Origin: Oscillospiraceae bacterium
GTDB lineage: Bacteria > Bacillota_A > Clostridia > Oscillospirales > CAG-272
Reading direction: 5' to 3'
NCBI GenBank assembly: GCA_015063335.1
Contig: SVUH01000002.1
Coordinates: 16,331 to 80,330, forward strand
DNA length: 64,000 bases
Of the stretch, positions 1 through 8,632 are shown piece by piece. Under the pieces are notes generated by a model, which was given only the letters and a program-made list of their open reading frames with translations, made no database searches and was not told the DNA's origin. Every line of letters begins with the position of its first letter. Positions within the stretch are counted from its first letter, which is position 1. The translations under genes and the position numbers were made by a program.

Positions 1-582
1 CTTGTAGGCGGAGTTTACGGAACGGCAGACACACCGCTTCGGGTTACACGCTCGCGCGGAAAGGTATTTGCACTGTGCGATAATCGCTACGAGATAAAAG
101 TTCCGCTCGCTTACACTCAAAAAACGTATACTGGAAGAAAAAAGGTTAAAAAAACACTTATTTTCTTTGAAAAAGAAGTAAAATTTTTTGAAAATAGTAG
201 AAATTTGTATACAACTTATGATACAATAAGAAGGGAAGAATATTTAGATCCCTTTGGGCTTGGCAAATTGCCTATCGGGATACGGACGGTGGAGTACACG
301 GAATACGTCGAGGTCGATGCCCTCAGAACGGAGGACGAGGCTCTCGCCGAGGCAAATTTTCTTCTTTGGCAAAGGGTTTACGGCGAAAACCCCGATGCGA
401 CTCTTGAAACAAAAAGACTTACGGGACGGCTTGAGGGCGATGTGTACGTGCTTGACGCGGCGATCAGGACTGTCGAGAACGTAGCTGTGGAGAGAGTTAT
501 TGAGGTTGAGCTAACATCAATATCGGATTACAAAAACAAGAGAGGGGCGGATAAAGAATGGAAAAATACGCAAGGACGGTAA
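1..582 (+). CDS. yqfD: Sporulation protein YqfD, C-terminal part (5' end outside the window)
   Basis: The frame is open from base 1 to the stop at 580-582, so the gene starts upstream of the window; about 193 residues are visible. The visible part has a lysine-rich stretch (TGRKKVKKT) followed by a conserved C-terminal segment. YqfD is a mother-cell sporulation membrane protein of unknown biochemical role and commonly lies directly upstream of phoH in Clostridia. That synteny (yqfD-phoH-ybeY-era) is the strongest support for the call. The 3' end overlaps phoH by 25 bases, which suggests translational coupling. An in-frame ATG-less region at the left edge means no start can be assigned here. 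Confidence 0.8.
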   Translation, partial: LVGGVYGTADTPLRVTRSRGKVFALCDNRYEIKVPLAYTQKTYTGRKKVKKTLIFFEKEVKFFENSRNLYTTYDTIRREEYLDPFGLGKLPIGIRTVEYTEYVEVDALRTEDEALAEANFLLWQRVYGENPDATLETKRLTGRLEGDVYVLDAAIRTVENVAVERVIEVELTSISDYKNKRGADKEWKNTQGR

Positions 583-1586
583 AGATCGATTCCTCGGAAA
601 TAACGGCGCGCCTTTTTGGAAGCTTTGATATTAACGTGCGAATGCTCGAAAAGAGCTTTGACGTGAGTATCCACAACCGCGCGGGTGAGGACACCGACGC
701 GGTGATAATCACGGGAGAGAGCAAGGAAAACGTAGATATGGCGGCGGATGCCGTCAGATATCTTAAAAACATGGCGAAGTACAACGAAACGCTGACAGAG
801 CAGCAGGTTGGCTACGTTATGGAGATGGTCAAGGAGGGGAATACGGCGGAGCTTGCCGATATGGAGGGCTCTTGCATCTGTATTACCACTCGCGGCAAGC
901 CCATAAAGGCAAAGACTGTCGGACAGCGTAGATACGTTGAGGCTATTGAAAAGAATACGGTGGTGTTCGGTATAGGTCCTGCGGGAACGGGTAAGACCTT
1001 TTTGGCGGTTGCGATGGCGGTAAAGGCGCTTCGTGAAAAGCAGGTATCAAGAATAATCCTTACGCGTCCCGCAATTGAAGCGGGCGAGAAGCTCGGATTT
1101 TTGCCGGGCGATCTACAAAGTAAGATAGATCCCTATCTTCGTCCGCTTTACGACGCGATGTATGAGATGATGGGCGCTGAAAACTACGCGCGCCAGCTTG
1201 AAAAGGGAATTATCGAGATAGCGCCGCTTGCATACATGCGCGGAAGAACGCTTGACGATTGCTTTATCATACTCGACGAGGCGCAGAACGCCACCCCAGA
1301 GCAGATGAAAATGTTTCTGACGCGTCTTGGCTTTAACTCAAAGGCTGTCATCACGGGCGACCTTACGCAAACCGACCTTCCGTCAGGACAAAGAAGCGGA
1401 CTTGCGGTGGCTGTCAAAATACTCGACGACATCGAGGACATAAAAATACACGCATTCACCGACAAGGACGTGGTGCGCCACAAGCTCGTACAGCAGATAA
1501 TAAGAGCTTATGAAAAATACGAAAAAGCGGCTGCGGAGAGAACAGCGGCATCAAGAAACAACAAAAGGCAGGGAGATAAAAAATGA
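558..1586 (+). CDS. phoH: PhoH-like ATPase
   Basis: A 342-residue protein of the PhoH family: a short N-terminal KH-like region (about residues 1-100) followed by a P-loop ATPase domain. Walker A GPAGTGKT lies near residue 139 and Walker B IILDEAQ near residue 237. PhoH-like proteins are RNA-associated ATPases, often predicted helicase-like, and their exact role is unsettled. The gene sits between yqfD and ybeY, overlapping both (25 and 4 bases), so the three are very probably co-translated. Length and domain order are normal for Firmicutes. The start at 558 lies inside the end of yqfD; no better downstream start is apparent. Confidence 0.93.
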   Translation: MEKYARTVKIDSSEITARLFGSFDINVRMLEKSFDVSIHNRAGEDTDAVIITGESKENVDMAADAVRYLKNMAKYNETLTEQQVGYVMEMVKEGNTAELADMEGSCICITTRGKPIKAKTVGQRRYVEAIEKNTVVFGIGPAGTGKTFLAVAMAVKALREKQVSRIILTRPAIEAGEKLGFLPGDLQSKIDPYLRPLYDAMYEMMGAENYARQLEKGIIEIAPLAYMRGRTLDDCFIILDEAQNATPEQMKMFLTRLGFNSKAVITGDLTQTDLPSGQRSGLAVAVKILDDIEDIKIHAFTDKDVVRHKLVQQIIRAYEKYEKAAAERTAASRNNKRQGDKK

Positions 1587-2065
1587 AAACGGGACTTATG
1601 ATATACTTCATGAACGAATCGGGCGAGGACGTTACCTACAAGCAGAAAATGCTGCTTCGCGAGGCGGTAAAGGCGACGCTTGACTACGAGGGATTTCAGA
1701 ATGACGTGCAGATCTCCGTCACATTTGTGGACGACGAGGGAATACGCGCGATAAACAATAGCTACCGAAATATCGATAAGGCGACGGACGTGCTGTCTTT
1801 CCCGCTTACCGACTTTGAGGGCGGCGAGGAGCCCCCTACGGACGAGCCTGAGATAGCGCTTGGCGACATCGTGATCTCGCTTGAGCGCGCAAGAGCGCAG
1901 GCGGCGGAATTCGGACATTCCTTTGACAGAGAAATAGCGTTTCTGACGGTACACTCCATGCTTCATCTTCTCGGCTACGACCACGTTGACTCCGAGGAGG
2001 ACGACAAGGAAATGAGAGCGCGACAGAGCGCAATACTTGAAAAAATAGGACTTGGAGTAAAGTGA
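1583..2065 (+). CDS. ybeY: Endoribonuclease YbeY (rRNA maturation factor)
   Basis: A 160-residue zinc-dependent endoribonuclease of the UPF0054 family, involved in 16S rRNA 3' maturation and ribosome quality control. The diagnostic metal-binding motif HSMLHLLGYDH (three histidines) is at about residues 121-131. The start overlaps the phoH stop as ATGA, and the stop overlaps the start of era, so the gene is embedded in a translationally coupled operon. Length is typical. Nothing unusual is seen. Confidence 0.96.
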   Translation: MKTGLMIYFMNESGEDVTYKQKMLLREAVKATLDYEGFQNDVQISVTFVDDEGIRAINNSYRNIDKATDVLSFPLTDFEGGEEPPTDEPEIALGDIVISLERARAQAAEFGHSFDREIAFLTVHSMLHLLGYDHVDSEEDDKEMRARQSAILEKIGLGVK

Positions 2066-2952
2066 TGAAAAAAACGGGATTTATAGCGATAGTAGGCAGA
2101 CCGAACGTTGGAAAATCAACGCTTATGAACTCAATTCTCGGCGAGAAGGTGGCAATAGTTTCAAGTAAGCCGCAGACGACGAGAAACAGAATTACGGGAA
2201 TACACACCCGAGGCGAGGAGCAGTTCGTTTTCCTTGACACGCCGGGTATGCACAGCCCCAAGAATACGCTTGGCGAGTACATGGTCAAGGCGGCGGACAG
2301 TACCATGCGCGACGCAGACGCGGTAGTGCTCGTCGTTGACGTGGCGAAGGATATAAGCACCGTTGAGGAGAACGTTATCGCGTACCTCAAAAAGAGTGGT
2401 ATTCCCGCGCTTATCGCGATCAACAAGATAGATACCTGTAACCGTGAGCAGATAGCGCAGACAATAGCGAAATATGCGGACAAGCACAGCTTCGAGGCTT
2501 TCGTTCCGATAAGCGCAAGAAGCGGCAAAAATGTTAAGGAGCTGCTTGACGAGTGCTCAAAATTCCTTAGTGAGTCGGAGTGGTTTTTCCCCGACGATAT
2601 GGTGACAGACCAGCCTGAGCGACAGATCGCGGCGGAGATAATTCGTGAGAAGATCCTCAGAACGCTCAATAAGGAAATACCCCACGGCACGGCTGTGGTC
2701 ATAGAGGAATTTAAGGACGAGGGAAGCCTTGTAAGTATTCGCGCGGAGATATTCTGTGAAAAGGCTTCGCACAAGGGAATTATCGTAGGTAAGAACGGCG
2801 CGGCGCTCAAGCTCATAGGAACTTACGCGCGCGAGGATCTTGAAAAGCTTTTTGGTACTAAGGTATATCTTAATCTTTGGGTAAAGGTTAAGGAAAACTG
2901 GCGCGAGAGCGCTAGGACCGTTGGTAACTTCGGTTACAGAGACGAGGAATAA
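2065..2952 (+). CDS. era: GTPase Era
   Basis: A 295-residue GTPase that binds the 3' end of 16S rRNA during 30S assembly. The GTPase motifs are visible: G1 GRPNVGKS (near residue 10), G3 DTPG and G4 NKID. A C-terminal KH domain follows with the GKNG loop. Two starts are possible, GTG at 2062 and ATG at 2065. The ATG is preferred because GGAG at 2054-2057 is then 7 bases away. Adjacent to ybeY, a functional neighbour in 16S processing. Confidence 0.96.
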   Translation: MKKTGFIAIVGRPNVGKSTLMNSILGEKVAIVSSKPQTTRNRITGIHTRGEEQFVFLDTPGMHSPKNTLGEYMVKAADSTMRDADAVVLVVDVAKDISTVEENVIAYLKKSGIPALIAINKIDTCNREQIAQTIAKYADKHSFEAFVPISARSGKNVKELLDECSKFLSESEWFFPDDMVTDQPERQIAAEIIREKILRTLNKEIPHGTAVVIEEFKDEGSLVSIRAEIFCEKASHKGIIVGKNGAALKLIGTYAREDLEKLFGTKVYLNLWVKVKENWRESARTVGNFGYRDEE

Positions 2953-2976
2953 GATTTTTAGATTGGGGGTGCGGTC

Positions 2977-3768
2977 ATGAGAGATACCTGCGACGGGCTG
3001 GTTATACGCGAATGCGCTTACGGCGAGAATGACAGACTCGTGACCGTGCTTACGGAAAAAGGGCAGTCGGTCATGATTGCCAAGGGTGCGCGCTCAATGA
3101 AAAGCAAGGTCCTGGCGGTTTGCCGTCTGTTTACCTATGCGAATTTTGAGTATTACGAAAAAAACGGAATGAAGTGGCTCTCGGGCGGCTCGGTAAACGA
3201 TAGCTTTTTTGGCCTCAATACCGACATACGCGGCTTTGCTCTCGCGTCGTATATTGTTCAGCTTGCCGCTGAAATTACAGGCGAGGAGGTTGACGCAAGT
3301 CGCACGCTCCGCATGACGCTTAACTCCCTATATGCAATTGAAAACAATCTGAAGCCGCTCCCGCAGATAAAGAGCGCGTATGAGATTTTTGCTGCTGAGG
3401 AGTCGGGATTTTCCCCCGATCTTTCGGAGTGCATACGCTGCAACTCGGAAAAGGTGGATTCCTCGTGGCTTGACGTTATGAACGGCGGACTCGTTTGCGA
3501 GGACTGCATGAGGTCGAGGGGCGGCGCTGAACGTGTCGCGGCAGAGGGCGTTGACGCTACTATGACGAGCACCGTTCTCGTGCCTATGAGTGCGCCTGCG
3601 GTTGCCGCTTGGAAATACGTATCGGGCGCACCGCTCAAACGCATATTCGCGTTCAAGATCGAGGGAGAGGAGCTTTCGACGCTTGAGCGCGCAAGCGAAA
3701 CCTACATTATAAACCATCTTGAAAGAAATTTTGAAACTCTTGAGTTTTATCATTCCATAAAGGAGTAA
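2977..3768 (+). CDS. recO: DNA repair protein RecO
   Basis: A 263-residue RecO: an N-terminal OB fold, then a helical domain with the zinc site formed by CIRC (about residue 152) and CEDC (about residue 175). It works with RecF/RecR to load RecA on SSB-coated single-stranded DNA. ATG at 2977 is preceded by a GGGGGTG ribosome-binding site. It is 24 bases after era and 1 base before mutS2. The era-recO order is widely conserved in Firmicutes. Confidence 0.94.
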   Translation: MRDTCDGLVIRECAYGENDRLVTVLTEKGQSVMIAKGARSMKSKVLAVCRLFTYANFEYYEKNGMKWLSGGSVNDSFFGLNTDIRGFALASYIVQLAAEITGEEVDASRTLRMTLNSLYAIENNLKPLPQIKSAYEIFAAEESGFSPDLSECIRCNSEKVDSSWLDVMNGGLVCEDCMRSRGGAERVAAEGVDATMTSTVLVPMSAPAVAAWKYVSGAPLKRIFAFKIEGEELSTLERASETYIINHLERNFETLEFYHSIKE

Positions 3769-3769
3769 C

Positions 3770-6145
3770 ATGAGTATAACTGAAAAAACGCTGGTAACTC
3801 TTGAATTTGATAAAATAAGACAGATGCTTGCCGACAGCTGTCCCACAAAGGGCGCAGCGGAGGCGGCAAGGTCGTTATATCCCGCGACGTATCTCGAGGC
3901 AGCCTTAGCAAGACAGACGGCGACGAGTGACGCGAAGCGCCTCTCGGATGCCAAGGGAATGCCCTCCTTCGGCGGAGTCGTAGACGTTTCGGACGTGTGC
4001 GAAAGAGCGCTTAAGGGCGCTGTGCTGACGCCTCGCGAGCTTCTTGACGTTGCCGTGCTTTTGCGCTCGTCAAGACAGCTTCTTGACTATATACGCTCAA
4101 ACAGACTCTTTGAAACCTCGCTCGACGAGGTCTTTGAGCGACTGATACCCAACCGCACGCTTGAGGACAGAATAGCACGCTCGATTATCTCCGAGGAGCT
4201 GATTGCCGACGAGGCAAGCCCCGCGCTTGCGGACGTAAGGCGCAAGATAAGAGCGGCTAACGTAAAGGTAAGAGAAACGCTTGCAAGATATACGGGCGGA
4301 AGCTATTCCAAGTACTTGCAGGAAAACATAGTAACGCAGAGAAACGGACGCTTCGTTATCCCCGTCAAGGCAGAGCACAGGAACGAGATCAAGGGACTTA
4401 TACACGACACGTCATCGTCGGGCGCGACTATATTTATTGAGCCCATGGCGGTGGTTGAGGCTAACAACGAGCTTGCGATGCTCGAGTCGCGCGAGGCGCA
4501 CGAGATCGAAAAGGTGCTTGCGGATTTATCTGCGGCGGTAGCGGGAATATCTCCGTCGTTAAATCTTAATTACAGAAACGTCACGCAGCTTGCTTTTACA
4601 TTCGGCTGTGCGGAGCTGTCAAGAAAAATGGACGCCTGCGAGCCGATACTCACCGAGGAGCGCGCTTGCCGACTTTTGCGTGCGCGACACCCGCTTATAG
4701 ATAAAAAAAGCGTCGTTCCCGTAACCCTTTCGATAGGCGGCGAGTATGACACACTCATAATTACAGGCCCCAACACGGGCGGTAAGACGGTAACGCTTAA
4801 AACTCTCGGACTTTTCTCGCTTATGGCGCAGTCGGGACTTCATTTGCCCTGCGACGAGGGAAGCGGAGTATGTATTTTTGAGAGTGTGCTTGTTGACCTC
4901 GGTGACGAGCAGAGCATAGAGCAATCTCTCTCTACCTTTTCCTCTCACATGGTAAACATTGTAAGTATTTTAAAGGAGAAGGATTCAAGATCCCTCGTGC
5001 TTTTCGACGAGCTTGGAGCGGGAACAGACCCTGTTGAGGGCGCGGCTTTGGCTATTGCGGTTATTGAGGACGTGCGCGCGGCAGGCGCTATGTGTATGGC
5101 TACGACTCACTATACCGAGCTTAAAACGTACGCGCTTGACACGGACGGAGTATGTAATGCTTCGTGCGAGTTTGACGTTGAAACGCTTCGACCGACCTAC
5201 AAATTAATAATAGGAACACCCGGCAAATCCAATGCGTTTGCCATTTCCTCAAAGCTCGGACTCCCCGAAAAAATAGTAAAGCGCGCAGAGTCGCTCGTCG
5301 GAAGCGAGAACAAGAAGCTTGAGAGTGTACTTGGTGAGCTTGAGCTTTTGCGTCAGCAGACGGAAAAGCAGCTATACGAAGCCGAAAAGCAGAGAGTAGA
5401 ATATGAGAGCTACAAAAAAGCGGCAGAGGCGGATATTGCAAAGCGTCTTGCAGACTCCGAAAAAGCCCTTGAAAATGCACGCGCAAAGGCGCAGAATATG
5501 GTTGACAGCGCCAAGCTTTCAAGCGACTTTATTATGGAGCAACTCGACAGAGTGCAGAAGCAGCGCGAGTCGGAAAGACTCGGCAAGGAGCTGGCTGAGG
5601 CTCGACGCGAGATAAGAGAGCATTTGAGAACTCACAGTGATAGCTTCGATCCCGTGGTGCACAGAAAGCTTGATAACTACAAGCTGCCCAGAGCCTTAAG
5701 AAAGGGCGACGAGGTCTATGTTGTAAGCCTTGACAAGACGGGCGTGCTTACCGACGATCCATCGGGCGGTAAGGTCGGAATACAGATAGGGATTATAAAG
5801 ACCAAGGTGGCGGTAAGTGACCTTCAGCTTATCGAGGACTCACATGCAAAGAAGAAAAATGAGAAAAAGAGCGCACCGCTTAAAGTTACCGTTAACCGTG
5901 ATTTTCGTGGAGAAATAGACGTTCGCGGAAAAACGGGCGATGAGGCTTGGAGTGTCATTGATAAGTATTTTGACGATGCGGCAATAGCAGGCTTCCATAG
6001 TGTTCGCGTTATTCACGGCAAGGGAACGGGCGCGCTGAAAAACGCTCTTTGGGCTTATCTTAAAAGAGATCCCCGCGTGGCAAGCTTCCGTATCGGACAG
6101 TTTGGCGAGGGCGACGGCGGCGTTACGGTCGTTGAGCTTAAGTGA
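3770..6145 (+). CDS. mutS2: Endonuclease MutS2
   Basis: A 791-residue MutS2 protein, full length for the family. It shows the MutS core with Walker A GPNTGGKT near residue 333 and Walker B FDELGAGTDP. A long charged coiled-coil follows around residues 510-620, and a C-terminal Smr nuclease domain starts near residue 716 (DVRGKTGDEA, then VIHGKGTG). MutS2 acts in suppression of recombination or in collided-ribosome rescue, depending on species, and not in classical mismatch repair. RBS AAGGAG precedes the ATG. It is the last gene of the yqfD-mutS2 run. Confidence 0.95.
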   Translation: MSITEKTLVTLEFDKIRQMLADSCPTKGAAEAARSLYPATYLEAALARQTATSDAKRLSDAKGMPSFGGVVDVSDVCERALKGAVLTPRELLDVAVLLRSSRQLLDYIRSNRLFETSLDEVFERLIPNRTLEDRIARSIISEELIADEASPALADVRRKIRAANVKVRETLARYTGGSYSKYLQENIVTQRNGRFVIPVKAEHRNEIKGLIHDTSSSGATIFIEPMAVVEANNELAMLESREAHEIEKVLADLSAAVAGISPSLNLNYRNVTQLAFTFGCAELSRKMDACEPILTEERACRLLRARHPLIDKKSVVPVTLSIGGEYDTLIITGPNTGGKTVTLKTLGLFSLMAQSGLHLPCDEGSGVCIFESVLVDLGDEQSIEQSLSTFSSHMVNIVSILKEKDSRSLVLFDELGAGTDPVEGAALAIAVIEDVRAAGAMCMATTHYTELKTYALDTDGVCNASCEFDVETLRPTYKLIIGTPGKSNAFAISSKLGLPEKIVKRAESLVGSENKKLESVLGELELLRQQTEKQLYEAEKQRVEYESYKKAAEADIAKRLADSEKALENARAKAQNMVDSAKLSSDFIMEQLDRVQKQRESERLGKELAEARREIREHLRTHSDSFDPVVHRKLDNYKLPRALRKGDEVYVVSLDKTGVLTDDPSGGKVGIQIGIIKTKVAVSDLQLIEDSHAKKKNEKKSAPLKVTVNRDFRGEIDVRGKTGDEAWSVIDKYFDDAAIAGFHSVRVIHGKGTGALKNALWAYLKRDPRVASFRIGQFGEGDGGVTVVELK

Positions 6146-6150
6146 GTACG

Positions 6151-6185
6151 CGAGGATGCGAGGATGCGAGGATGCGAGGATGCGA
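6151..6185. repeat. Short tandem repeat, four copies of an 8-mer
   Basis: Four perfect head-to-tail copies of CGAGGATG at 6151-6182 followed by a partial CGA, starting 5 bases after the mutS2 stop. No coding frame uses it. It may be a slippage-prone spacer or the scar of a past rearrangement at the edge of the AT-rich patch that follows. Confidence 0.9.
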
Positions 6186-6190
6186 TTTTC

Positions 6191-6210
6191 GCGCTTTTTG
6201 TAAAAAGCGC
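6191..6210. repeat. Perfect hairpin downstream of mutS2
   Basis: A 9-bp inverted repeat (GCGCTTTTT / AAAAAGCGC) with a 2-base loop, 46 bases after the mutS2 stop. It has no T-run after it on the plus strand, so it is a poor intrinsic terminator. It may still stabilise or end the mutS2 transcript. Confidence 0.5.
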
Positions 6211-6401
6211 GGCAAAAACTTTTAAAAAATATATTGATTGACAAACACAAGATAGGACATCAAAGTGATATCTATGAGGACTTTGATATAAATACGAGAG
6301 AAGTTTAGAGACCGTATTACTATGATGTTAGCGCATCTAACGGTCAAGCTGCTGTGTTTCTTATAATCAAAAACAATGTATTGGAGAATTTAGTATCGTG
6401 A
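6204..6401 (+). pseudogene. Remnant of an unidentified protein gene, interrupted by an in-frame TAG
   Basis: One reading frame is open from 6204 to 6401 except for a TAG at 6306-6308. On both sides of the stop the translation looks protein-like (before it GHQSDIYEDFDINTREV, after it RPYYYDVSASNGQA), as if a CAG glutamine codon had become TAG. The frame ends in TGA at 6399-6401, overlapping the GTG start of the next gene as GTGA, which is the arrangement of a coupled operon. No N-terminal part or good start is present. I do not recognise the family. A chance open frame cannot be excluded. Confidence 0.35.
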
Positions 6402-7102
6402 ACAAAAACAGTTTAAGGCGTATCAGTTTTTTATTATTAATTTGTGCTTTTCTCTGTGTATTTACATCTTGCTTCAAAAATGACAATAGAACTGCTGCTA
6501 TTCAAAAATGTTGGGCTTTTATTCCTGGCACATGTCACAAAGAAGATATAGTATCCGAACTTGAAGTATTAGAATGTGATATATATGGCAGAATGCTTAT
6601 TAAATGTAATACATATTTTTTTCCAACCAATCAGGTTGAACAATTATATGTCATAGGTCAAAAATATGACGATTGTGGTATATACATATATGAAGATGTT
6701 AATTATATCATTTTATCATATGGTAATGATATTGACAATTTAAAGTTACTAAATGATTGGGATAAACCATTGGATGACAGTAAAATGTCATATAAAATGG
6801 CAACTGTGGAAAAGTACTGGCAAATAATTAAAACTCAACCTACTAATGTAATTTCCGAATATGTTACGAATGCCTTTGTCGAAGAGATGGGAATAAGTAA
6901 TGACAGTATTGCAGAGATGTTAGAAGTAGATATAGATGCTAATGGAAAACGCTTAAACATGTATGCTATTGGTAGTACATCTAGGGATGTATATGCTGTT
7001 ATTTGTGACGATAACTATAACATATGGTATTCTAAAATTGAGGTTGATGAAAATTATCAAGAAAGTATATCAAACTTAAAAAGCAACGCAAATTGGTATT
7101 AA
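6398..7102 (+). CDS. Putative lipoprotein, unknown function
   Basis: A 234-residue protein starting at GTG 6398 with a GGAG about 11 bases upstream. The N-terminus is a lipoprotein signal peptide: basic residues, a hydrophobic stretch and the lipobox FTSC with the modified cysteine near residue 25. The rest is rich in Asn, Asp, Tyr and Ile with no motif I know. The composition is clearly more AT-rich than neighbouring core genes, which suggests later acquisition. It overlaps the end of the remnant upstream. The function is unknown; a surface protein or immunity-type role is only a guess. Confidence 0.7.
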   Translation: MNKNSLRRISFLLLICAFLCVFTSCFKNDNRTAAIQKCWAFIPGTCHKEDIVSELEVLECDIYGRMLIKCNTYFFPTNQVEQLYVIGQKYDDCGIYIYEDVNYIILSYGNDIDNLKLLNDWDKPLDDSKMSYKMATVEKYWQIIKTQPTNVISEYVTNAFVEEMGISNDSIAEMLEVDIDANGKRLNMYAIGSTSRDVYAVICDDNYNIWYSKIEVDENYQESISNLKSNANWY

Positions 7103-7126
7103 ATTTAAATTAGGGCAAAAATTGTT

Positions 7127-7166
7127 CTCCACACTTGATTGGAAACTTTCAAGTGTGGAGTTTTTC
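7127..7166 (+). terminator. Intrinsic terminator after the lipoprotein gene
   Basis: A perfect 12-bp stem (CTCCACACTTGA / TCAAGTGTGGAG) with a 10-base loop is followed by TTTTTC. Confidence 0.9.
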
Positions 7167-7207
7167 ATAAGTACTTGCAAATTCAAAGTATGTTATGCAC
7201 ATACCTA

Positions 7208-7234
7208 AATCCCCAATATTTGGGGATTTTTTTT
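7208..7234 (+). terminator. Second hairpin with a T-run
   Basis: An 8-bp stem (AATCCCCA / TGGGGATT) with a short loop, followed by eight T residues. It is about 40 bases after the first terminator, giving tandem insulation before the prs promoter. Confidence 0.75.
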
Positions 7235-7293
7235 GTTTATTTTTAGTTAAAGTCACATTTTGACATTTTTGTGTAAAAAATGTTTGAAATCCC

Positions 7294-7322
7294 TTGTTAA
7301 AATAAAAAAAGTGTGCTATAAT
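7294..7322 (+). promoter_or_regulatory. Sigma-A promoter of the PRPP synthetase gene
   Basis: TTGTTA at 7294-7299 and TATAAT at 7317-7322, spacer 17 bp, 38 bases before the start codon at 7360. Confidence 0.85.
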
Positions 7323-7359
7323 TTATGTATAGTTGAATTTTATCTTGGAGGGTTATAAA

Positions 7360-8505
7360 ATGAAGCAGTCACAGTATGCAGAGCTTAGCGTAATAGGCAT
7401 GAGAGGTTGTGAGCAGTTTGCGGCGCAGGTGGATTACTATTTGAAGGAATGGCGCCGTCACGGTGGGGATGAGACCTTTCTCGTTCACGCGGATTGCCCC
7501 CGTTTCGGTACGGGTGAGGCAAAGGGACTCATTCACGAATCGTTAAGAGGTCACGACCTTTACATAATCTGCGACGTTTTCAATTACAGCGTTACCTATA
7601 AGATGTACGGTCAGGAGGTTCCCATGAGCCCCGACGACCACTACGCTGACCTTAAGCGTATTATCGCGGCTAATGCAGGTAAGGCAAGACGAATTACGGT
7701 AATTATGCCGATGCTCTACGAGGGCAGACAGCACAAGAGAAGCGGCAGAGAGTCGCTCGACTGCGCTTACATGCTTCAGGAGCTCGTAAACATGGGCGTT
7801 ACCAACATTATTACCTTTGACGCTCACGATCCCAGAGTCCAGAACGCGATCCCGCTTTCCGGATTTGACGACGTAAGACCCTCTTACCAGATGATAAAGG
7901 CACTCGTTCGCAACGTTCCCGACGTGGTTATCGACAAGGACGAGCTCGTTATAATTTCTCCCGATGAGGGCGCTATGGGAAGATGTATGTACTTCTCCTC
8001 CGTGCTCGGACTCGATATCGGTATGTTCTACAAGAGAAGAAACTACTCTGTAGTCATAAACGGACGTAATCCCATCGAGGCACACGAGTATCTCGGACGC
8101 GACCTTACCGGCAAGGACGTTATCATTGTTGACGATATGATCTCCTCGGGCGAGTCTCTTATAGACGTAGCGGCACAGCTTAAAGAAAAGGGCGCAAAGA
8201 GAATTTTCGCATTCGCGACCTTCGGACTCTTTACCGACGGACTTGCAAAGTTCGATAAGGCTTATGCAGACGGAGTTATCAGCAGAATATTCACGACTAA
8301 CCTAGTTTACCGCCGTCCCGAGCTTGCAAGCAGAGAATGGTACGTTGAGGTCAACATGTGCAAGTACGTTTCTTACATCGTTGACACCCTCAACCACGAT
8401 TACACTCTCAGCGAGCTTCTTAACCCCGTTAAGAGAATCCACAGCCTCGTTGAAAAGCACAAGGCAGACCAGACCTCTCAGATGAAAATAAAGCTTGAGG
8501 ACTGA
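7360..8505 (+). CDS. prs: Ribose-phosphate pyrophosphokinase, long clostridial form
   Basis: A 381-residue PRPP synthetase that makes PRPP from ribose 5-phosphate and ATP for nucleotide, histidine, tryptophan and NAD synthesis. The PRPP-binding loop VIIVDDMISSGES is near residue 255, and FDAHDP and RSGRESLDCA-type segments sit in the N-terminal half. It is longer than the usual class I enzyme of about 315 residues, so it belongs to a divergent clade. ATG at 7360 is chosen over an upstream in-frame codon at 7333 because GGAGGG lies 7 bases before it. It is a single-gene unit with its own promoter and terminator. Confidence 0.88.
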   Translation: MKQSQYAELSVIGMRGCEQFAAQVDYYLKEWRRHGGDETFLVHADCPRFGTGEAKGLIHESLRGHDLYIICDVFNYSVTYKMYGQEVPMSPDDHYADLKRIIAANAGKARRITVIMPMLYEGRQHKRSGRESLDCAYMLQELVNMGVTNIITFDAHDPRVQNAIPLSGFDDVRPSYQMIKALVRNVPDVVIDKDELVIISPDEGAMGRCMYFSSVLGLDIGMFYKRRNYSVVINGRNPIEAHEYLGRDLTGKDVIIVDDMISSGESLIDVAAQLKEKGAKRIFAFATFGLFTDGLAKFDKAYADGVISRIFTTNLVYRRPELASREWYVEVNMCKYVSYIVDTLNHDYTLSELLNPVKRIHSLVEKHKADQTSQMKIKLED

Positions 8506-8580
8506 TTCTGATCAGGATAATAAAAAGAATTTATCAGCAATTACTCTGCTATACATGACGGAGAATTAGCGGACACAAAA

Positions 8581-8614
8581 ATCGGCAGAGGAATTAGTTT
8601 CTTCTGCCGATTTT
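8581..8614 (+). terminator. Terminator after prs
   Basis: A 9-bp stem (ATCGGCAGA / TCTGCCGAT) followed by TTTT. It lies between prs and the transposase gene. Confidence 0.75.
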
Positions 8615-8632
8615 GGTACAAATAGGGAAGGA

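Noticed and set aside
7531..7550. A third copy of the ATTCACGAATCG palindrome, in prs
   Set aside because: Only a 12-base partial match inside a conserved coding region without the GGGC/GCCC arms; coincidence.
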